Shown piece after piece: positions 39,225 through 48,575 of a stretch of 64,000 bases of DNA. A program made the translations under genes and the position numbers. Source of the DNA: Candidatus Nitrotoga arctica. Its GTDB lineage: Bacteria > Pseudomonadota > Gammaproteobacteria > Burkholderiales > Gallionellaceae. The notes under the pieces were generated by a model. The model made no database searches and was not told the origin of the DNA. It saw nothing but the letters and a program-made list of their open reading frames with translations. The stretch lies in the NCBI RefSeq assembly GCF_918378365.1, contig NZ_OU912926.1, positions 620,001 to 684,000 of the forward strand. Direction: 5' to 3'. How positions within the stretch are numbered: the stretch's first letter is position 1; every line of letters begins with the position of its first letter.

Positions 39225-39989
39225 TCAGACGATATCCGCCACTACCGGCACATGATCTGATGGACGCTCCAACTTTCGTAGCGAGCGGTCTATTGAACAG
39301 GCAGTGCAATTCGGTACTAGCGCCTCACTCACCAAAATGTGGTCAATGCGCAATCCCATATTGCGGCGGAAGGCCATCATGCGGTAATCCCACCAGGTAT
39401 AGGATTTCTCCGGCTGCTCGAACAGGCGGAAACTATCGCGCAGCCCAAGTTGTTCGAGCGCTCTGAATGCCGCGCGCTCAGGCTCGCTCACCAGCACATT
39501 GCCTACCCATGCCTGAGGATCATGCACATCACGGTCTTCGGGTGCGATGTTGTAATCGCCAAGGAGCACAAGTTTAGGGTAACGAACCAACTCGTCTTTT
39601 AACCAATTCTGCAAAGCGGTCAGCCACGCCAATTTGTATTGATATTTGTCTGAATCAATACTCTGACCATTCGGCACATAAACGCATACCACACGCACGC
39701 CGTTGAGCGTGGCAGCAATCACGCGCCTTTGCTCATCCGGAAAATTCGGCAGGCCATACATTACATCTTCAGGCACAGTCTTGCTGATAATGGCTACCCC
39801 GTTATAGGTCTTCTGTCCGCTAAATACAGCTTGATAGCCAGCCTGTTGTAACTCTGCCAGGGGAAATTTACTATCCTCTTGCTTGGTTTCCTGCAAACAC
39901 AGCGCATCCGGCTGATTAACAGCTAGCCAGTCCAATGTATGAGGCAGACGCACCTTAAGGGAGTTCACATTCCAGGTCGCAATTTTCAT
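39225..39989 (-). CDS. xth: Exodeoxyribonuclease III
   Basis: This Mg-dependent nuclease cleaves DNA at abasic sites and trims 3' ends. The 254-aa protein begins 'MKIATWNVNSLKVRLPHTLD' and has 'DALCLQETKQEDSKFP', 'VCVYVPNGQSIDSDKYQYKL', 'VLLGDYNIAPEDRDVHDP', 'FRRNMGLRIDHILVSEAL' and the catalytic 'RPSDHVPVVADI'. The residues for metal binding (Asn, Glu, Asp) and the final His are in place. It is transcribed alone on the minus strand and faces the unknown gene at 38.6 kb. Confidence 0.96.
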   Translation of the reverse strand: MKIATWNVNSLKVRLPHTLDWLAVNQPDALCLQETKQEDSKFPLAELQQAGYQAVFSGQKTYNGVAIISKTVPEDVMYGLPNFPDEQRRVIAATLNGVRVVCVYVPNGQSIDSDKYQYKLAWLTALQNWLKDELVRYPKLVLLGDYNIAPEDRDVHDPQAWVGNVLVSEPERAAFRALEQLGLRDSFRLFEQPEKSYTWWDYRMMAFRRNMGLRIDHILVSEALVPNCTACSIDRSLRKLERPSDHVPVVADIV

Positions 39990-40100
39990 ACAGTTTTAAA
40001 TATATTGATTAAGTTGAAATTAATTTTCACACGCATATTGTATGGGATTTTATGTGGGATATTGTCACGTGCATTGCAACACCTTGGTGCAATTTGCTCA

Positions 40101-41582
40101 CTATAACGCCGCCGCAATTTCTCTGAAACTGTTCAACCCCGCCTCCAGGTTGTCGATGATCTCTAATGCCAGTTCATCCGGCTCGGGCAAGTTGTCCAGA
40201 TCGGCAAGGCTCTTATCCTTTAACCAGAAAATATCCAGACTGGTTTTGTCGCGCGCGAGGATTTGCTCGTAGCTGAATTTTCGCCAGCGGCCTTCTAGAT
40301 TGTTCTGCTCATTCCAGCTTTCCTTGCGTTCATGGCGGTTTGGCGGGTTGTAGCAGGCAATGAACTCCTGCAAATCCTCGAAGCGTAGTGGCTTCTTTTT
40401 CAGCGTGTGGTGAATGTTGGTGCGATAGTCGTAGTACCACACCGTTTTCGTCCACGGCTCTTTACTCGCCGCACGGTTGTCGAAGAACAGCACATTCGCC
40501 TTCACACCGTTGGCGTAAAAAATACCGGTGGGTAGCCGCAATATGGTATGCAGCTCGGTGGTTTCCAGCAACTTCTTGCGCACCGTCTCACCCGCGCCGC
40601 CTTCGAACAACACATTGTCCGGAACGACTACTGCTGCGCGCCCGGTGGTTTTCAGCATGGTGCGGATGTGTTGCACAAAATTGAGCTGCTTGTTGGAAGT
40701 CGTCGCCCAGAAATCCTGCCGGTTGTAAGTTAGGTCATCTTTCTCTTGCTCGCCTTCATCATTCGTAAAGCTCATCGAGCTCTTTTTTCCGAATGGCGGA
40801 TTCGCCAGCACGTAGTCGTAACGTTTGCCACTGTCAGCTACTAATGCATCGTTCGGCGACACCATGCTCTCTCCGTCGATTTCGCCGATGTTGTGCAAGA
40901 ACATGTTCATCAAGGCCAGACGGCGTGTGCCCGCTACAATCTCATTGCCATTGAAAGTATCTTGTTTGAGAAACTTCTTTTGCGTCTTGTCGAGCTGATA
41001 GTTTTTCGGGGTGGTAAGAAAATCATAGGCCGCCAGAAAAAATCCGCCCGTGCCGCAGGCCGGATCGGCGATGGTCTTGTTCGGCTCAGGCCGCACGCAT
41101 TCCACCATCGCTTTGATCAACGCACGCGGCGTGAAGTATTGCCCCGCGCCGGATTTGGTATCTTCCGCGTTGCGTTCCAGCAAGCCCTCGTAGATGTCGC
41201 CCTTCACATCCGCGCCCATCGTCACCCATTCCGTTTCGTCCACCATCGCAATCAGGCGAAACAGTTTGGCGGGGTCTTGAATCTTGTTCTGTGCCTTGGT
41301 GAAAATCGTCCCCAGCATCCCCGACTTGTTGCCCAGCTCACGCAACAGCGTCACGTAATGCACCTCCAGTTCCGCACCACGCTTGGCCTTCAGACTCTGC
41401 CAGTTGAATTCAGCGGGAATGCCCACCTTGCGGTTGTATGGCGGCTGGCTGTATTCGTCCGCCATTTTTAGAAAGATCAGATAAGTAAGCTGCTCCAGAT
41501 AATCGCCATAGCCCACCCCGTCGTCGCGCAACGTGGTGCAAAAACTCCAGACCTTGGAAACGATGGATGCGGTTGCGTTCAT
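40101..41582 (-). CDS. hsdM: Type I restriction-modification system, methyltransferase subunit
   Basis: HsdM methylates adenine in the site recognised by HsdS and is required for both modification and restriction. The 493-aa protein has the N-terminal HsdM helical domain ('LRDDGVGYGDYLEQLTYLIF'), the SAM-binding motif 'IADPACGTGGFFLAAYDFL' and the N6-adenine catalytic motif 'YVLANPPFGKKSSM'. It is the last gene of the locus in the direction of transcription and is separated from hsdS by a 652-codon gene plus a 199-base gap with an inverted repeat. AGGGC precedes the ATG at 41582. Confidence 0.95.
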   Translation of the reverse strand: MNATASIVSKVWSFCTTLRDDGVGYGDYLEQLTYLIFLKMADEYSQPPYNRKVGIPAEFNWQSLKAKRGAELEVHYVTLLRELGNKSGMLGTIFTKAQNKIQDPAKLFRLIAMVDETEWVTMGADVKGDIYEGLLERNAEDTKSGAGQYFTPRALIKAMVECVRPEPNKTIADPACGTGGFFLAAYDFLTTPKNYQLDKTQKKFLKQDTFNGNEIVAGTRRLALMNMFLHNIGEIDGESMVSPNDALVADSGKRYDYVLANPPFGKKSSMSFTNDEGEQEKDDLTYNRQDFWATTSNKQLNFVQHIRTMLKTTGRAAVVVPDNVLFEGGAGETVRKKLLETTELHTILRLPTGIFYANGVKANVLFFDNRAASKEPWTKTVWYYDYRTNIHHTLKKKPLRFEDLQEFIACYNPPNRHERKESWNEQNNLEGRWRKFSYEQILARDKTSLDIFWLKDKSLADLDNLPEPDELALEIIDNLEAGLNSFREIAAAL

Positions 41583-41644
41583 GCTTTAGCCCTGAATCAA
41601 GTTTTGTTTATGTGCGGGGTTCTTAACGATCTAAACCCGAGTGT

Positions 41645-41674
41645 GATGTCTCCGACATTCAAGTCGGAGACATC
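41645..41674. repeat. Perfect 12-bp inverted repeat between the AlbA_2 gene and hsdM
   Basis: GATGTCTCCGAC at 41645-41656 and its exact complement at 41663-41674 enclose ATTCAA. No T-run follows on either strand, so an intrinsic terminator is not indicated. It lies 62 bases upstream of the hsdM start and could be an operator or an RNA hairpin uncoupling hsdM expression from the genes before it. Confidence 0.7.
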
Positions 41675-41781
41675 AGGCAACTGAATGTTTTATAGAGGCT
41701 TTGCCCACAATCAATTGGGCAGCAGTCCGCTCCCTAATTCGACATTTGTTATTACCCTCTCTATTGCTCTTTCTTTTTCCA

Positions 41782-43737
41782 TCACATTGCCTGCTTCGAT
41801 GATGAACTGACAGCCATATAAGCTTGCTTTGGATTGCTGCTTGAAGCAAAGGCAGGAATTAACAATTTGGCTGCTACCATCGGGGTCAGTGTCCGCTTGA
41901 GCAAGTCATCCGCGTTTCGTTCCAGCAAGCATGCCAACACCCGCCTACCAAGATAACGCCTATCACACAAGGCAAGAATGGTCTGCTTCAAAAGCTCTGG
42001 AGGAACGCGGGGTTTAGCCCTGATCGGTTCTGCCAGCGCCAACAACTCCGATTGAAGTTCTGGCGGCAGATCATTCCATTCCAGGTACTGAGGTGGAAGC
42101 TCTGGAGGTATAGCTCCGAGCTCTGGAGGTATGGTGTTTAGCTCTGGAGGTACCGAGCCAAGCTCTGGAGGTATGGTGCGGCTCCCTGCTATACCCGCCA
42201 CCCCCATCCTCAGGTCAAAAAGTGCATCTTCGCGTTGCTTCTGCCACGGCAAGAAGTAGACCATCCCCCTGCCTGTTCCATCCGAAGCAAGAAGGTTGTC
42301 CCGCACCAAGTGCGCCAGAATCTTCGAAAGGTCTGCGGGGTGCTCAATACATATTTCCCGTAGCCGGGCATGACTTACCACGCCTTCCGTACTGGCCGTA
42401 ATCAAAGCAAGCCGCTCGGGCTCGGAAAGCGCATGGAATTTTTCACCAAGATAAGCTTCCAGCTCGGCAATCGCCTCTTCAGGCACCAGGCTGCTCATTC
42501 GCAATTCCATCAAAGTTTGTTCAGGATCACGAACCTCATAGAGAACCGGGCGCCGCCAGTGTCGATTCGCCCAGTTGTTATATATTTTTGGAATGCCCGA
42601 TCCTGCATGGTCGCCGTAACCCACCAGCTGGAACATGGTTTGCAGCCGACGATTACGGCAATCGCTATTGCCACCATGAATCGCTAACTCGGGTGATATA
42701 CGCATTAGCCCCGGATTACGAAAGCCGAACATGTCTGGTCGCTTCACCACAAGCACAGATACACGACCTGTAAAATCAGCATGAATCAAGGTATTGACCA
42801 AGGCTTCACGCAAAGCTTCATGCACGGGCGTATCCTCAACCCGCTGACCATTCTGAAGCTGGAAGGGCACTTTCAGATCAGAGGTCAACTTTTGATACAC
42901 CTTACGGAAAAAATCGTAGATATTCCCGGACCAACCGCCATCAGGCACTAACCGATCAACCCAGCGTTTTTCCGCCTTGGCTTCTGGACGCTCCTGATAA
43001 TCGACCATGTAACGCGGTAAAGCATCACGAATAACTTCGGCCCGGCCAAACATCAACAATCCCGCCAAACGTATACCCGAATAGCCTTCTTCGCGATTTT
43101 TACCGTATGCGCCAATCTTCTCCAAAAATTCTGTTACAGGCAAATCAGCCCAGACGTGGCCGGGCTTGACCGCCGCAAAACGGTTCCGATAAGCGGCCAC
43201 CGTTTCCATATCAAGGTCGGAAAAATCGAATCCTTTCAGAATTCGCTCGTCACGTGAATCTTCCACACGCTCGGCAAGCATGCGGCGTACCGTTTCATCA
43301 TCGGCCAGATAATCCCCCTCGTAGCGGCGCAAATAGGTACCGCCCAGGGGATTGCTGCCGATATACACCGGCTTCGATTGACGCGAAGCACGTGGTACCT
43401 GAATGCGCAGTACCGTTTTTCCGTCGATCTCGACGGACTGAATATCTTCCTCGTCCAATAAATTGACGCTGACCTGTTTCCGGTTATGCAGGTTATCCCA
43501 TAAAGCCTTGCGCACACGTTCAATCTCGGCCAGCCCCAGTGCCTGGAAACTGCCCTGAGGTTTTTCCTGAACGCCAAGCAAAATGATGCCACCATCGGCA
43601 TTCGCCATCGCGCTGTAGCTTTTCCAGAAATCCTCAGGTAGTTCTCCGCGCCCGTCACGACCTTGCGCTGCCTTGCATTCCAGATCGTAAGCTTCGGCAA
43701 GGCCAGGCAAGTCAAGACTGTTTAATTTTTCGTTCAT
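41782..43737 (-). CDS. AlbA_2 (Schlafen-like) ATP-binding protein inside the type I locus
   Basis: The 651-aa protein starts with an AlbA_2/Schlafen-type domain ('EAYDLECKAAQG', 'FWKSYSAMANADGGIILLGV', 'PVYIGSNPLGGTYLRRYEGD'). A central HATPase_c_4-like ATP-recognition region follows ('EALREALVNTLIHADFTGRV', 'FRNPGLMRISPELAIHGGNS', 'FQLVGYGDHAGSGIPKIYNN'). Winged-helix-like segments come next, then a proline-rich repeat (four 7-residue PPEL units near residue 540). Such proteins are common in defence islands and as predicted regulators, and some act as RNA or tRNA nucleases. Its start overlaps the hsdS stop (ATGA), so it is an integral member of the operon rather than a chance neighbour. Role unknown. 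Confidence 0.85.
   Translation of the reverse strand: MNEKLNSLDLPGLAEAYDLECKAAQGRDGRGELPEDFWKSYSAMANADGGIILLGVQEKPQGSFQALGLAEIERVRKALWDNLHNRKQVSVNLLDEEDIQSVEIDGKTVLRIQVPRASRQSKPVYIGSNPLGGTYLRRYEGDYLADDETVRRMLAERVEDSRDERILKGFDFSDLDMETVAAYRNRFAAVKPGHVWADLPVTEFLEKIGAYGKNREEGYSGIRLAGLLMFGRAEVIRDALPRYMVDYQERPEAKAEKRWVDRLVPDGGWSGNIYDFFRKVYQKLTSDLKVPFQLQNGQRVEDTPVHEALREALVNTLIHADFTGRVSVLVVKRPDMFGFRNPGLMRISPELAIHGGNSDCRNRRLQTMFQLVGYGDHAGSGIPKIYNNWANRHWRRPVLYEVRDPEQTLMELRMSSLVPEEAIAELEAYLGEKFHALSEPERLALITASTEGVVSHARLREICIEHPADLSKILAHLVRDNLLASDGTGRGMVYFLPWQKQREDALFDLRMGVAGIAGSRTIPPELGSVPPELNTIPPELGAIPPELPPQYLEWNDLPPELQSELLALAEPIRAKPRVPPELLKQTILALCDRRYLGRRVLACLLERNADDLLKRTLTPMVAAKLLIPAFASSSNPKQAYMAVSSSSKQAM
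42085..42180 (-). repeat. Four tandem 21-bp units encoding PPEL heptapeptides
   Basis: The coding strand carries consecutive heptapeptides IPPELGS, VPPELNT, IPPELGA, IPPELPP (with further PPEL-like units before and after). The DNA shows the repeated core CTCTGGAGGTA on the + strand. Such a slippage-prone tract could vary in unit number between strains without frameshift. Confidence 0.8.
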
Positions 43738-45272
43738 AGGCGGATTTTAACGCGTGAGGGTTTTGCCGTCTCTTTGCTCGCAGCCCGTTCCGCCCTGATG
43801 CTCGCCAACAACACCGATGCTGGTTCCTCGTGCGGGTCTTGCGGCACCAGTTGGCCGGAGAAGGCTTTTTTCAGGATGGACTGGCGCAGGGCTTCGGCTT
43901 GCTGCAAAGAGGTGATGATGGTTAGTTCGAGTTGGTCAACTTCGGACAAGCGGGCTTCGATTTCAGCAATGATAACTCGTTGTTCTGCGTCACTGCACAC
44001 AGGAATAACAACGTTCTTTAGTTGCGTTGTGTTAATGCGCGGCCTGCCTACGCCATGAATTAGAGATTCAAGTTGTTTGTATACATGCCTCGTTGACAAG
44101 AACAGCACAACAAAGACATTGCCCAATGTCTCGCCAGAGAAGCGCACGCAAAAACAATCTGCTTTATTGATTGCCTTTGTAATGCTTGGTGGCACCAAAG
44201 CAACGCGAACATTCTCAATGATGAATGACGAGAAAACGATATCTCCTGATGTCACTGTATGCCGTTTGAGCAACTCGTACTTTTCCTCTGTAATGTATGA
44301 CTCTTTTTCTTCGATAAACTTAAGAGCACCAATATTTTCAAGGCGAATAACTCGCACACCGCTATCAACATAATCACTGCTTTTAAGGTTTGAACCAAAC
44401 GGGCCATCTGATACGTCTACATTCGTATTTCCAAGACGAGTCCACCCCCACCCATCCGGCAGTTCGGGCAATTCGGCCAATTCTTCGGCGGTGAGCGGTG
44501 GCAGGGGTTTCGGGACTTTTGGTTTGCTGCCTTGCCTGCCGGAGGCTTCCCAGTTGGCGAGTTGTTGCTGGTGGCGTTGCGCGCGCTCTCGCTGGATGCG
44601 CTTCTGCAAGACATCGGCGGCTTCCAGTTTGTGCTGATTCTCCGCGCGCCACTGCGCTGTGAGCTTGCCCTCGAAGGCGTGTTTCAGCAGGGCTTGGCGA
44701 TACACCTTGAGCTGCGCGCGGCCGGTCTTCAGGTTTTCGATGCCCTTGTCCAGCTCGGAAAACAGCTCCTCGATTTTGGCGACGATGCGGCGTTGTTCCT
44801 TTGTTGGTGGTAGCGGCACTGGCAACATGCTAAAAGATGTACCAGAGATTTCCTTAAACGTTGTACCCGTAGCTTTTGATTCAGCTAACTGCTTTGCGCT
44901 TTTAAAGTAGTAATAGATGTACTCATTGAGAATACCTTGAGCCGGAACAAGGCTCTTGAAGCCTTGATTCGTAGTCATATCACAGGAGCTTATTACGGTA
45001 TAACCAATTGGTGCTCTCGACGAAAAATGAACACTACCCGCTGGCATGATGGTGGCGGAACTCTTTTTCAAACCCTCCTGAGTGATGGACTTCGCACCTT
45101 TAGAGATGCATTTATTGCTATACCTGGTGAGGTCTGAAGGTGAAATCCAACTAATATTCCCACCCCAATAGGAATTCTCTTTTGTGGATGGCGTGCCTCC
45201 AGAAACAATCTTGCCAAGATCAGCAATAGTTACCTGCACCCAATTTTTGGGCAGATTCGATACATCACTCAT
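43734..45272 (-). CDS. hsdS: Type I restriction-modification system, specificity subunit
   Basis: HsdS recognises the bipartite DNA target. The 512-aa protein has two target-recognition halves. The first begins 'LPKNWVQVTIADLGKIVSGG' and ends with 'LPPTKEQRRIVAKIEELFSE', followed by a coiled-coil spacer 'LKTGRAQLKVYRQALLKHAF'. The second begins 'LPDGWGWTRLGNTNVDVSDG' and ends with 'SDAEQRVIIAEIEARLSEVD' and a second conserved helix. This is the standard TRD-conserved-TRD-conserved layout, and both halves are intact. Its start overlaps the hsdR stop by one base (TAATG), and its stop overlaps the AlbA_2 gene. The recognition sequence cannot be predicted by eye. Confidence 0.95.
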   Translation of the reverse strand: MSDVSNLPKNWVQVTIADLGKIVSGGTPSTKENSYWGGNISWISPSDLTRYSNKCISKGAKSITQEGLKKSSATIMPAGSVHFSSRAPIGYTVISSCDMTTNQGFKSLVPAQGILNEYIYYYFKSAKQLAESKATGTTFKEISGTSFSMLPVPLPPTKEQRRIVAKIEELFSELDKGIENLKTGRAQLKVYRQALLKHAFEGKLTAQWRAENQHKLEAADVLQKRIQRERAQRHQQQLANWEASGRQGSKPKVPKPLPPLTAEELAELPELPDGWGWTRLGNTNVDVSDGPFGSNLKSSDYVDSGVRVIRLENIGALKFIEEKESYITEEKYELLKRHTVTSGDIVFSSFIIENVRVALVPPSITKAINKADCFCVRFSGETLGNVFVVLFLSTRHVYKQLESLIHGVGRPRINTTQLKNVVIPVCSDAEQRVIIAEIEARLSEVDQLELTIITSLQQAEALRQSILKKAFSGQLVPQDPHEEPASVLLASIRAERAASKETAKPSRVKIRL

Positions 45273-48055
45273 TACGCCACCAGCACTTCATTCAATTCAT
45301 CCAGCAGCGACTCCATCTTCGCACCAAACAACTGATACATTTTGCCCAGCCCACCCTGTCCGTCGAACGGCGACATTTCCAGATCGTCGCGCTCAATGTG
45401 GAAGGAGTTGGCGACGTGGTTGCGGATCATGCGTAGCCAGTCCATTTGTTCTTCGTTGAATTTTTCACTGCCGCCGGAGTGGTGTTTCATCACCCAGTTC
45501 TGGAAGTTGCGGCGCACGGTGTCGTCGAAGGTGGCGAGCCTGGCATCCATGCCGCACACGCGGCGGATCAGCGCGACCAATGCTGTCAGCTCGCTGATGG
45601 GTTGCGCGCCTTTGTAGTCGTCCAACTGGCGGTAGGCTTGCCACACGCGCAACGGGGCGAGTTTGGGATTGTCGGATTTGAGTTTGTCCAGCACCTGGCG
45701 GATCAGGTCGAAACTGAGTTCGCGCCTTCTGTGGGGCTGGCTGAAGAAAATGGTGAGTGCGGCGATGTTGTCCTGATTCGATTTCAGGTAATCGGCGAAT
45801 TCATCGGTGAGGGCTTGCGCGTTATTGGCGGCGTCTTTGTCCCATTCGGCTCGCATCAGGCTGTCGAGATTGTCATGGTCTATGGTTTGTTCCTTGTCGC
45901 GGCGGATGGTGTCGATGAGTTCAACCAGTTCGCCATTCAACACTTTTGCGGCTTCGCTCACCAATTGCTGTTGCGCCTGTGATCGCTTGTCGTCGCCGGG
46001 GTCGGTGCCAATAGGCTGTCCGGCCAGCTTCAGCGCGCGGGCTTCGATGTTGTCGGCATCAATCGCGCCAAACAGCTTGCCGACGAGATGGCTGAGCTCC
46101 AGGCCTCCGGCAGTCTCGCGGATGCGGCGCTGGTCATCGACATCCAGTTGCTTGTTGAGCCGCGCCAAGCGTCCGGCGAGCGAACTCACCGTGTCTTCAT
46201 CGGTCGCGCCCATCATCACCTGCATCGCCAAATCCTTGAGCGGCACGGTGGGTTTGGTGATAAGCGGCTGGCTGGCGGTCTTGAGTGATTTGGTTACGCC
46301 GATTGCATCGACGATGACATAGTGGGTCTTGGCGCTGACAGCGGAGGGGGTGACTTTTTTCAGGTCGTCCATGTCCAGTGTGCGCGTGCCCCGGCCTTTC
46401 ATTTGCTCGAAGTAGTTGCGACTTTTTACGTCGCGCATGAATAGCAAACATTCCAGCGGCTTCACATCCGTGCCGGTGGCGATCATGTCCACGGTGACGG
46501 CGATGCGCGGGTAATAGGCGTTGCGAAAATCCGCCAGTACCGACTTGGGGTCTTCCTCGATCTTGTAGGTGAGCTTTTTGCAGAAGGCGTTGCCCTCGCC
46601 GAACTCTTCGCGCACGGCCTGGATAATGTCGTCCGCGTGGCTGTCGGTCTTGGCAAAGATCAGCGTCTTGGGCACTTCGGTGCGGCCCGGAAAAATTTCC
46701 GGCAGCTTATCGCGGAAGGTGCGGATGACGGTGCGGATTTGGTCCGGGTTGACGATGTTGCGGTCGAGCTGGGTGGCGGAATAGGCTTCGTCTTCGTCCT
46801 GCTGTTCCCAGCGTTTTTTGCGCGTGAGTTTTTCGCGGCGTTGCACCTGCACCTGCGCGGGGATGACGCCGCCCTGCTGGCTGATCTGCGTTTCGATCAC
46901 ATACACTTCATTGCCGACGTTGACGCCATCGGCTACGGCTTTTTCGTGGCTGTAGTCGCTGACCACGTTCTTCTTGAAGAAGCCGTAGGTGCGGTTGTCC
47001 GGCGTGGCGGTGAGGCCGATCAGGCTGGCATCGAAATAGTCGATCACTTGCAGCCACAGGTTGTAGATGGAGCGGTGGCATTCGTCAATAAAGATGAAGT
47101 CGAAAAACTCCGGCGGGATTTTTTCGTTGTAGACCACGGGTAAAGGCTCTTTGCCCAGCTTTAGTTCGGCGGGATTGATCTCTTCGGTGGCCTCGTCCAG
47201 CTCTTTATCCTTGAGGATGGCATATAGGCGCTGGATAGTGCTGATGCACACCTGGCCATCCTTGGCGACGAAGGAATTTTTCAGCCGTTGCACGTTGTAC
47301 AGCTCGGTGAACTTGCGGTTGTCGTCGATGGGCACGTAGGACATCATTTCCTGCTCAGTCTGTTCGCCGAGGTTTTTGGTGTCCACCAGAAACAGGATGC
47401 GTTTACCCTGAGCGTGCTTGAGCAGGCGATACATCGAGGTGATCGCGGTGTAGGTCTTGCCCGCACCGGTTGCCATTTGAATCAAGGCACGCGGACGGTC
47501 GGCCTTGAACGATTCTTCCAGATTGGTGATGGCGGTTTCCTGGCAATCGCGCAGGCGCAGCTCCTTAGCGGGAAGCTGGTTTGGGTTGAGCGTTGGAATG
47601 TGCTGTAAACGTTCACGCAATGAATCACCTTGTGACAGCCATTCCTTGAGTGTTTCTGGACGGTGAAAACTGAACACCTCGCGCGAACGCGGCTTGGGAT
47701 CGCGACCATCGGTGAAGCGGGTGATGATGCCAGTGCTCTCGTAGAGGAAGGGCAATGGCTTCTTGTTATTGACCCACTTCAGCTTGGCCGTTGCGTATCC
47801 TTCGGTTTGGGTTTCATGGGCAGTAAGTCGCTGGCCTTCTTCTTCACGTTTGGCTTCAATTACACCCACTGCTTTTTTGTTCACGAATAACACATAGTCC
47901 GCTGGTCCCATATCGGTCTGATATTCGCGCACTGCCTGGCCCAATCCAACGTTCAGGTCGATCTTCTTGGCGTGCTGAACAATCCACCCCGCTTGCTTGA
48001 GCAGCGCATCGATGGTGTCGCGGGCTTTTTGTTCGGGGTTTTGGTTTTCGGTCAT
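45272..48055 (-). CDS. hsdR: Type I restriction-modification system, restriction subunit (EcoEI-like)
   Basis: HsdR translocates DNA with ATP and cleaves it away from the site. The ATG at 48055 ('MTENQNPEQKARDTIDALLK') is preferred over a TTG 30 bases upstream; the product is 927 aa. The N-terminal nuclease domain has 'GPADYVLFVNKKAVGVIEAK' (PD-(D/E)xK type). The SF2 motor has Walker A 'QMATGAGKTYTAITSMYRLL', 'FIFIDECHRSIYNLWLQVID' (DEAH-type), 'IGLTATPDNRTYGFF' and 'MIATGTDVKPLECLLFMRDV'. The C-terminus resembles EcoEI-type R subunits. It is the first gene of the R-S-AlbA_2-M operon. Confidence 0.95.
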   Translation of the reverse strand: MTENQNPEQKARDTIDALLKQAGWIVQHAKKIDLNVGLGQAVREYQTDMGPADYVLFVNKKAVGVIEAKREEEGQRLTAHETQTEGYATAKLKWVNNKKPLPFLYESTGIITRFTDGRDPKPRSREVFSFHRPETLKEWLSQGDSLRERLQHIPTLNPNQLPAKELRLRDCQETAITNLEESFKADRPRALIQMATGAGKTYTAITSMYRLLKHAQGKRILFLVDTKNLGEQTEQEMMSYVPIDDNRKFTELYNVQRLKNSFVAKDGQVCISTIQRLYAILKDKELDEATEEINPAELKLGKEPLPVVYNEKIPPEFFDFIFIDECHRSIYNLWLQVIDYFDASLIGLTATPDNRTYGFFKKNVVSDYSHEKAVADGVNVGNEVYVIETQISQQGGVIPAQVQVQRREKLTRKKRWEQQDEDEAYSATQLDRNIVNPDQIRTVIRTFRDKLPEIFPGRTEVPKTLIFAKTDSHADDIIQAVREEFGEGNAFCKKLTYKIEEDPKSVLADFRNAYYPRIAVTVDMIATGTDVKPLECLLFMRDVKSRNYFEQMKGRGTRTLDMDDLKKVTPSAVSAKTHYVIVDAIGVTKSLKTASQPLITKPTVPLKDLAMQVMMGATDEDTVSSLAGRLARLNKQLDVDDQRRIRETAGGLELSHLVGKLFGAIDADNIEARALKLAGQPIGTDPGDDKRSQAQQQLVSEAAKVLNGELVELIDTIRRDKEQTIDHDNLDSLMRAEWDKDAANNAQALTDEFADYLKSNQDNIAALTIFFSQPHRRRELSFDLIRQVLDKLKSDNPKLAPLRVWQAYRQLDDYKGAQPISELTALVALIRRVCGMDARLATFDDTVRRNFQNWVMKHHSGGSEKFNEEQMDWLRMIRNHVANSFHIERDDLEMSPFDGQGGLGKMYQLFGAKMESLLDELNEVLVA

Positions 48056-48252
48056 TGCAAAAATAACTTTCACCGATTGAGGCAACGTTATGAGGAATTT
48101 TGTTCATCCTGAGGATAGAAGTCAGCTATATCAGCTACGCGCGGCTTCCTTACCTGTATTGTAAAACCATTAAGATAGTTTTATTACAGCGCCTATAGCT
48201 GCCAAGTCACTTGTGACGCCAATTTGAAGGGTTTATGGATCCGATCGCTGGC

Positions 48253-48282
48253 TTCGTCGCGCAAATTATTTTGCGCGACGAA
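48253..48282. repeat. Perfect 13-bp inverted repeat downstream of the small lipoprotein gene
   Basis: TTCGTCGCGCAAA at 48253-48265 and its exact complement at 48270-48282 enclose TTAT; an A-run follows on the + strand (T-run preceding it on the minus strand). The stem is GC-rich and stable. It lies between the hsdR start and the end of the minus-strand lipoprotein gene, so it may stop transcripts entering the hsd operon, though the T-run is on the wrong side for a canonical terminator. Confidence 0.7.
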
Positions 48283-48313
48283 AAAAATGGTCGCCGTTCA
48301 AACCGTTATCGCT

Positions 48314-48559
48314 TTACTTGGTTTGTTGCTCCACATTCTGCTTTAAATTCTCAGCGTTTTTTATCCCGGTCTGTCCTACTTTTTTGGCTTGTTCAAGCTC
48401 TGTATGTTGCTGCTGGAACAATTTGGCGGGCTCGGTCTTAGGTAGGGGTGACTTTGAAGGTTTTTCGCCACACGCGGTGATGGTTAGAGTTGCGGCGCCT
48501 AAAGTGCAGACCAGTGTCAGGCTTCTAATTTTCTTAACTGTGTTCACGATTGATCCCAT
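48314..48559 (-). CDS. Small lipoprotein, unknown function
   Basis: The 81-aa product starts 'MGSIVNTVKKIRSLTLV' and has a hydrophobic segment ending in a lipobox-like 'TITAC' with Cys at residue 30, followed by Gly. The mature part of about 50 residues is charged and helical ('FQQQHTELEQAKKVGQTG', 'IKNAENLKQNVEQQTK'), coiled-coil-like. It is probably a membrane-anchored helical lipoprotein of the envelope. It follows the DUF4124 gene by 16 bases and is likely co-transcribed. The family is not recognised. Confidence 0.68.
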   Translation of the reverse strand: MGSIVNTVKKIRSLTLVCTLGAATLTITACGEKPSKSPLPKTEPAKLFQQQHTELEQAKKVGQTGIKNAENLKQNVEQQTK

Positions 48560-48575
48560 GACATCTCCGTTTTTA

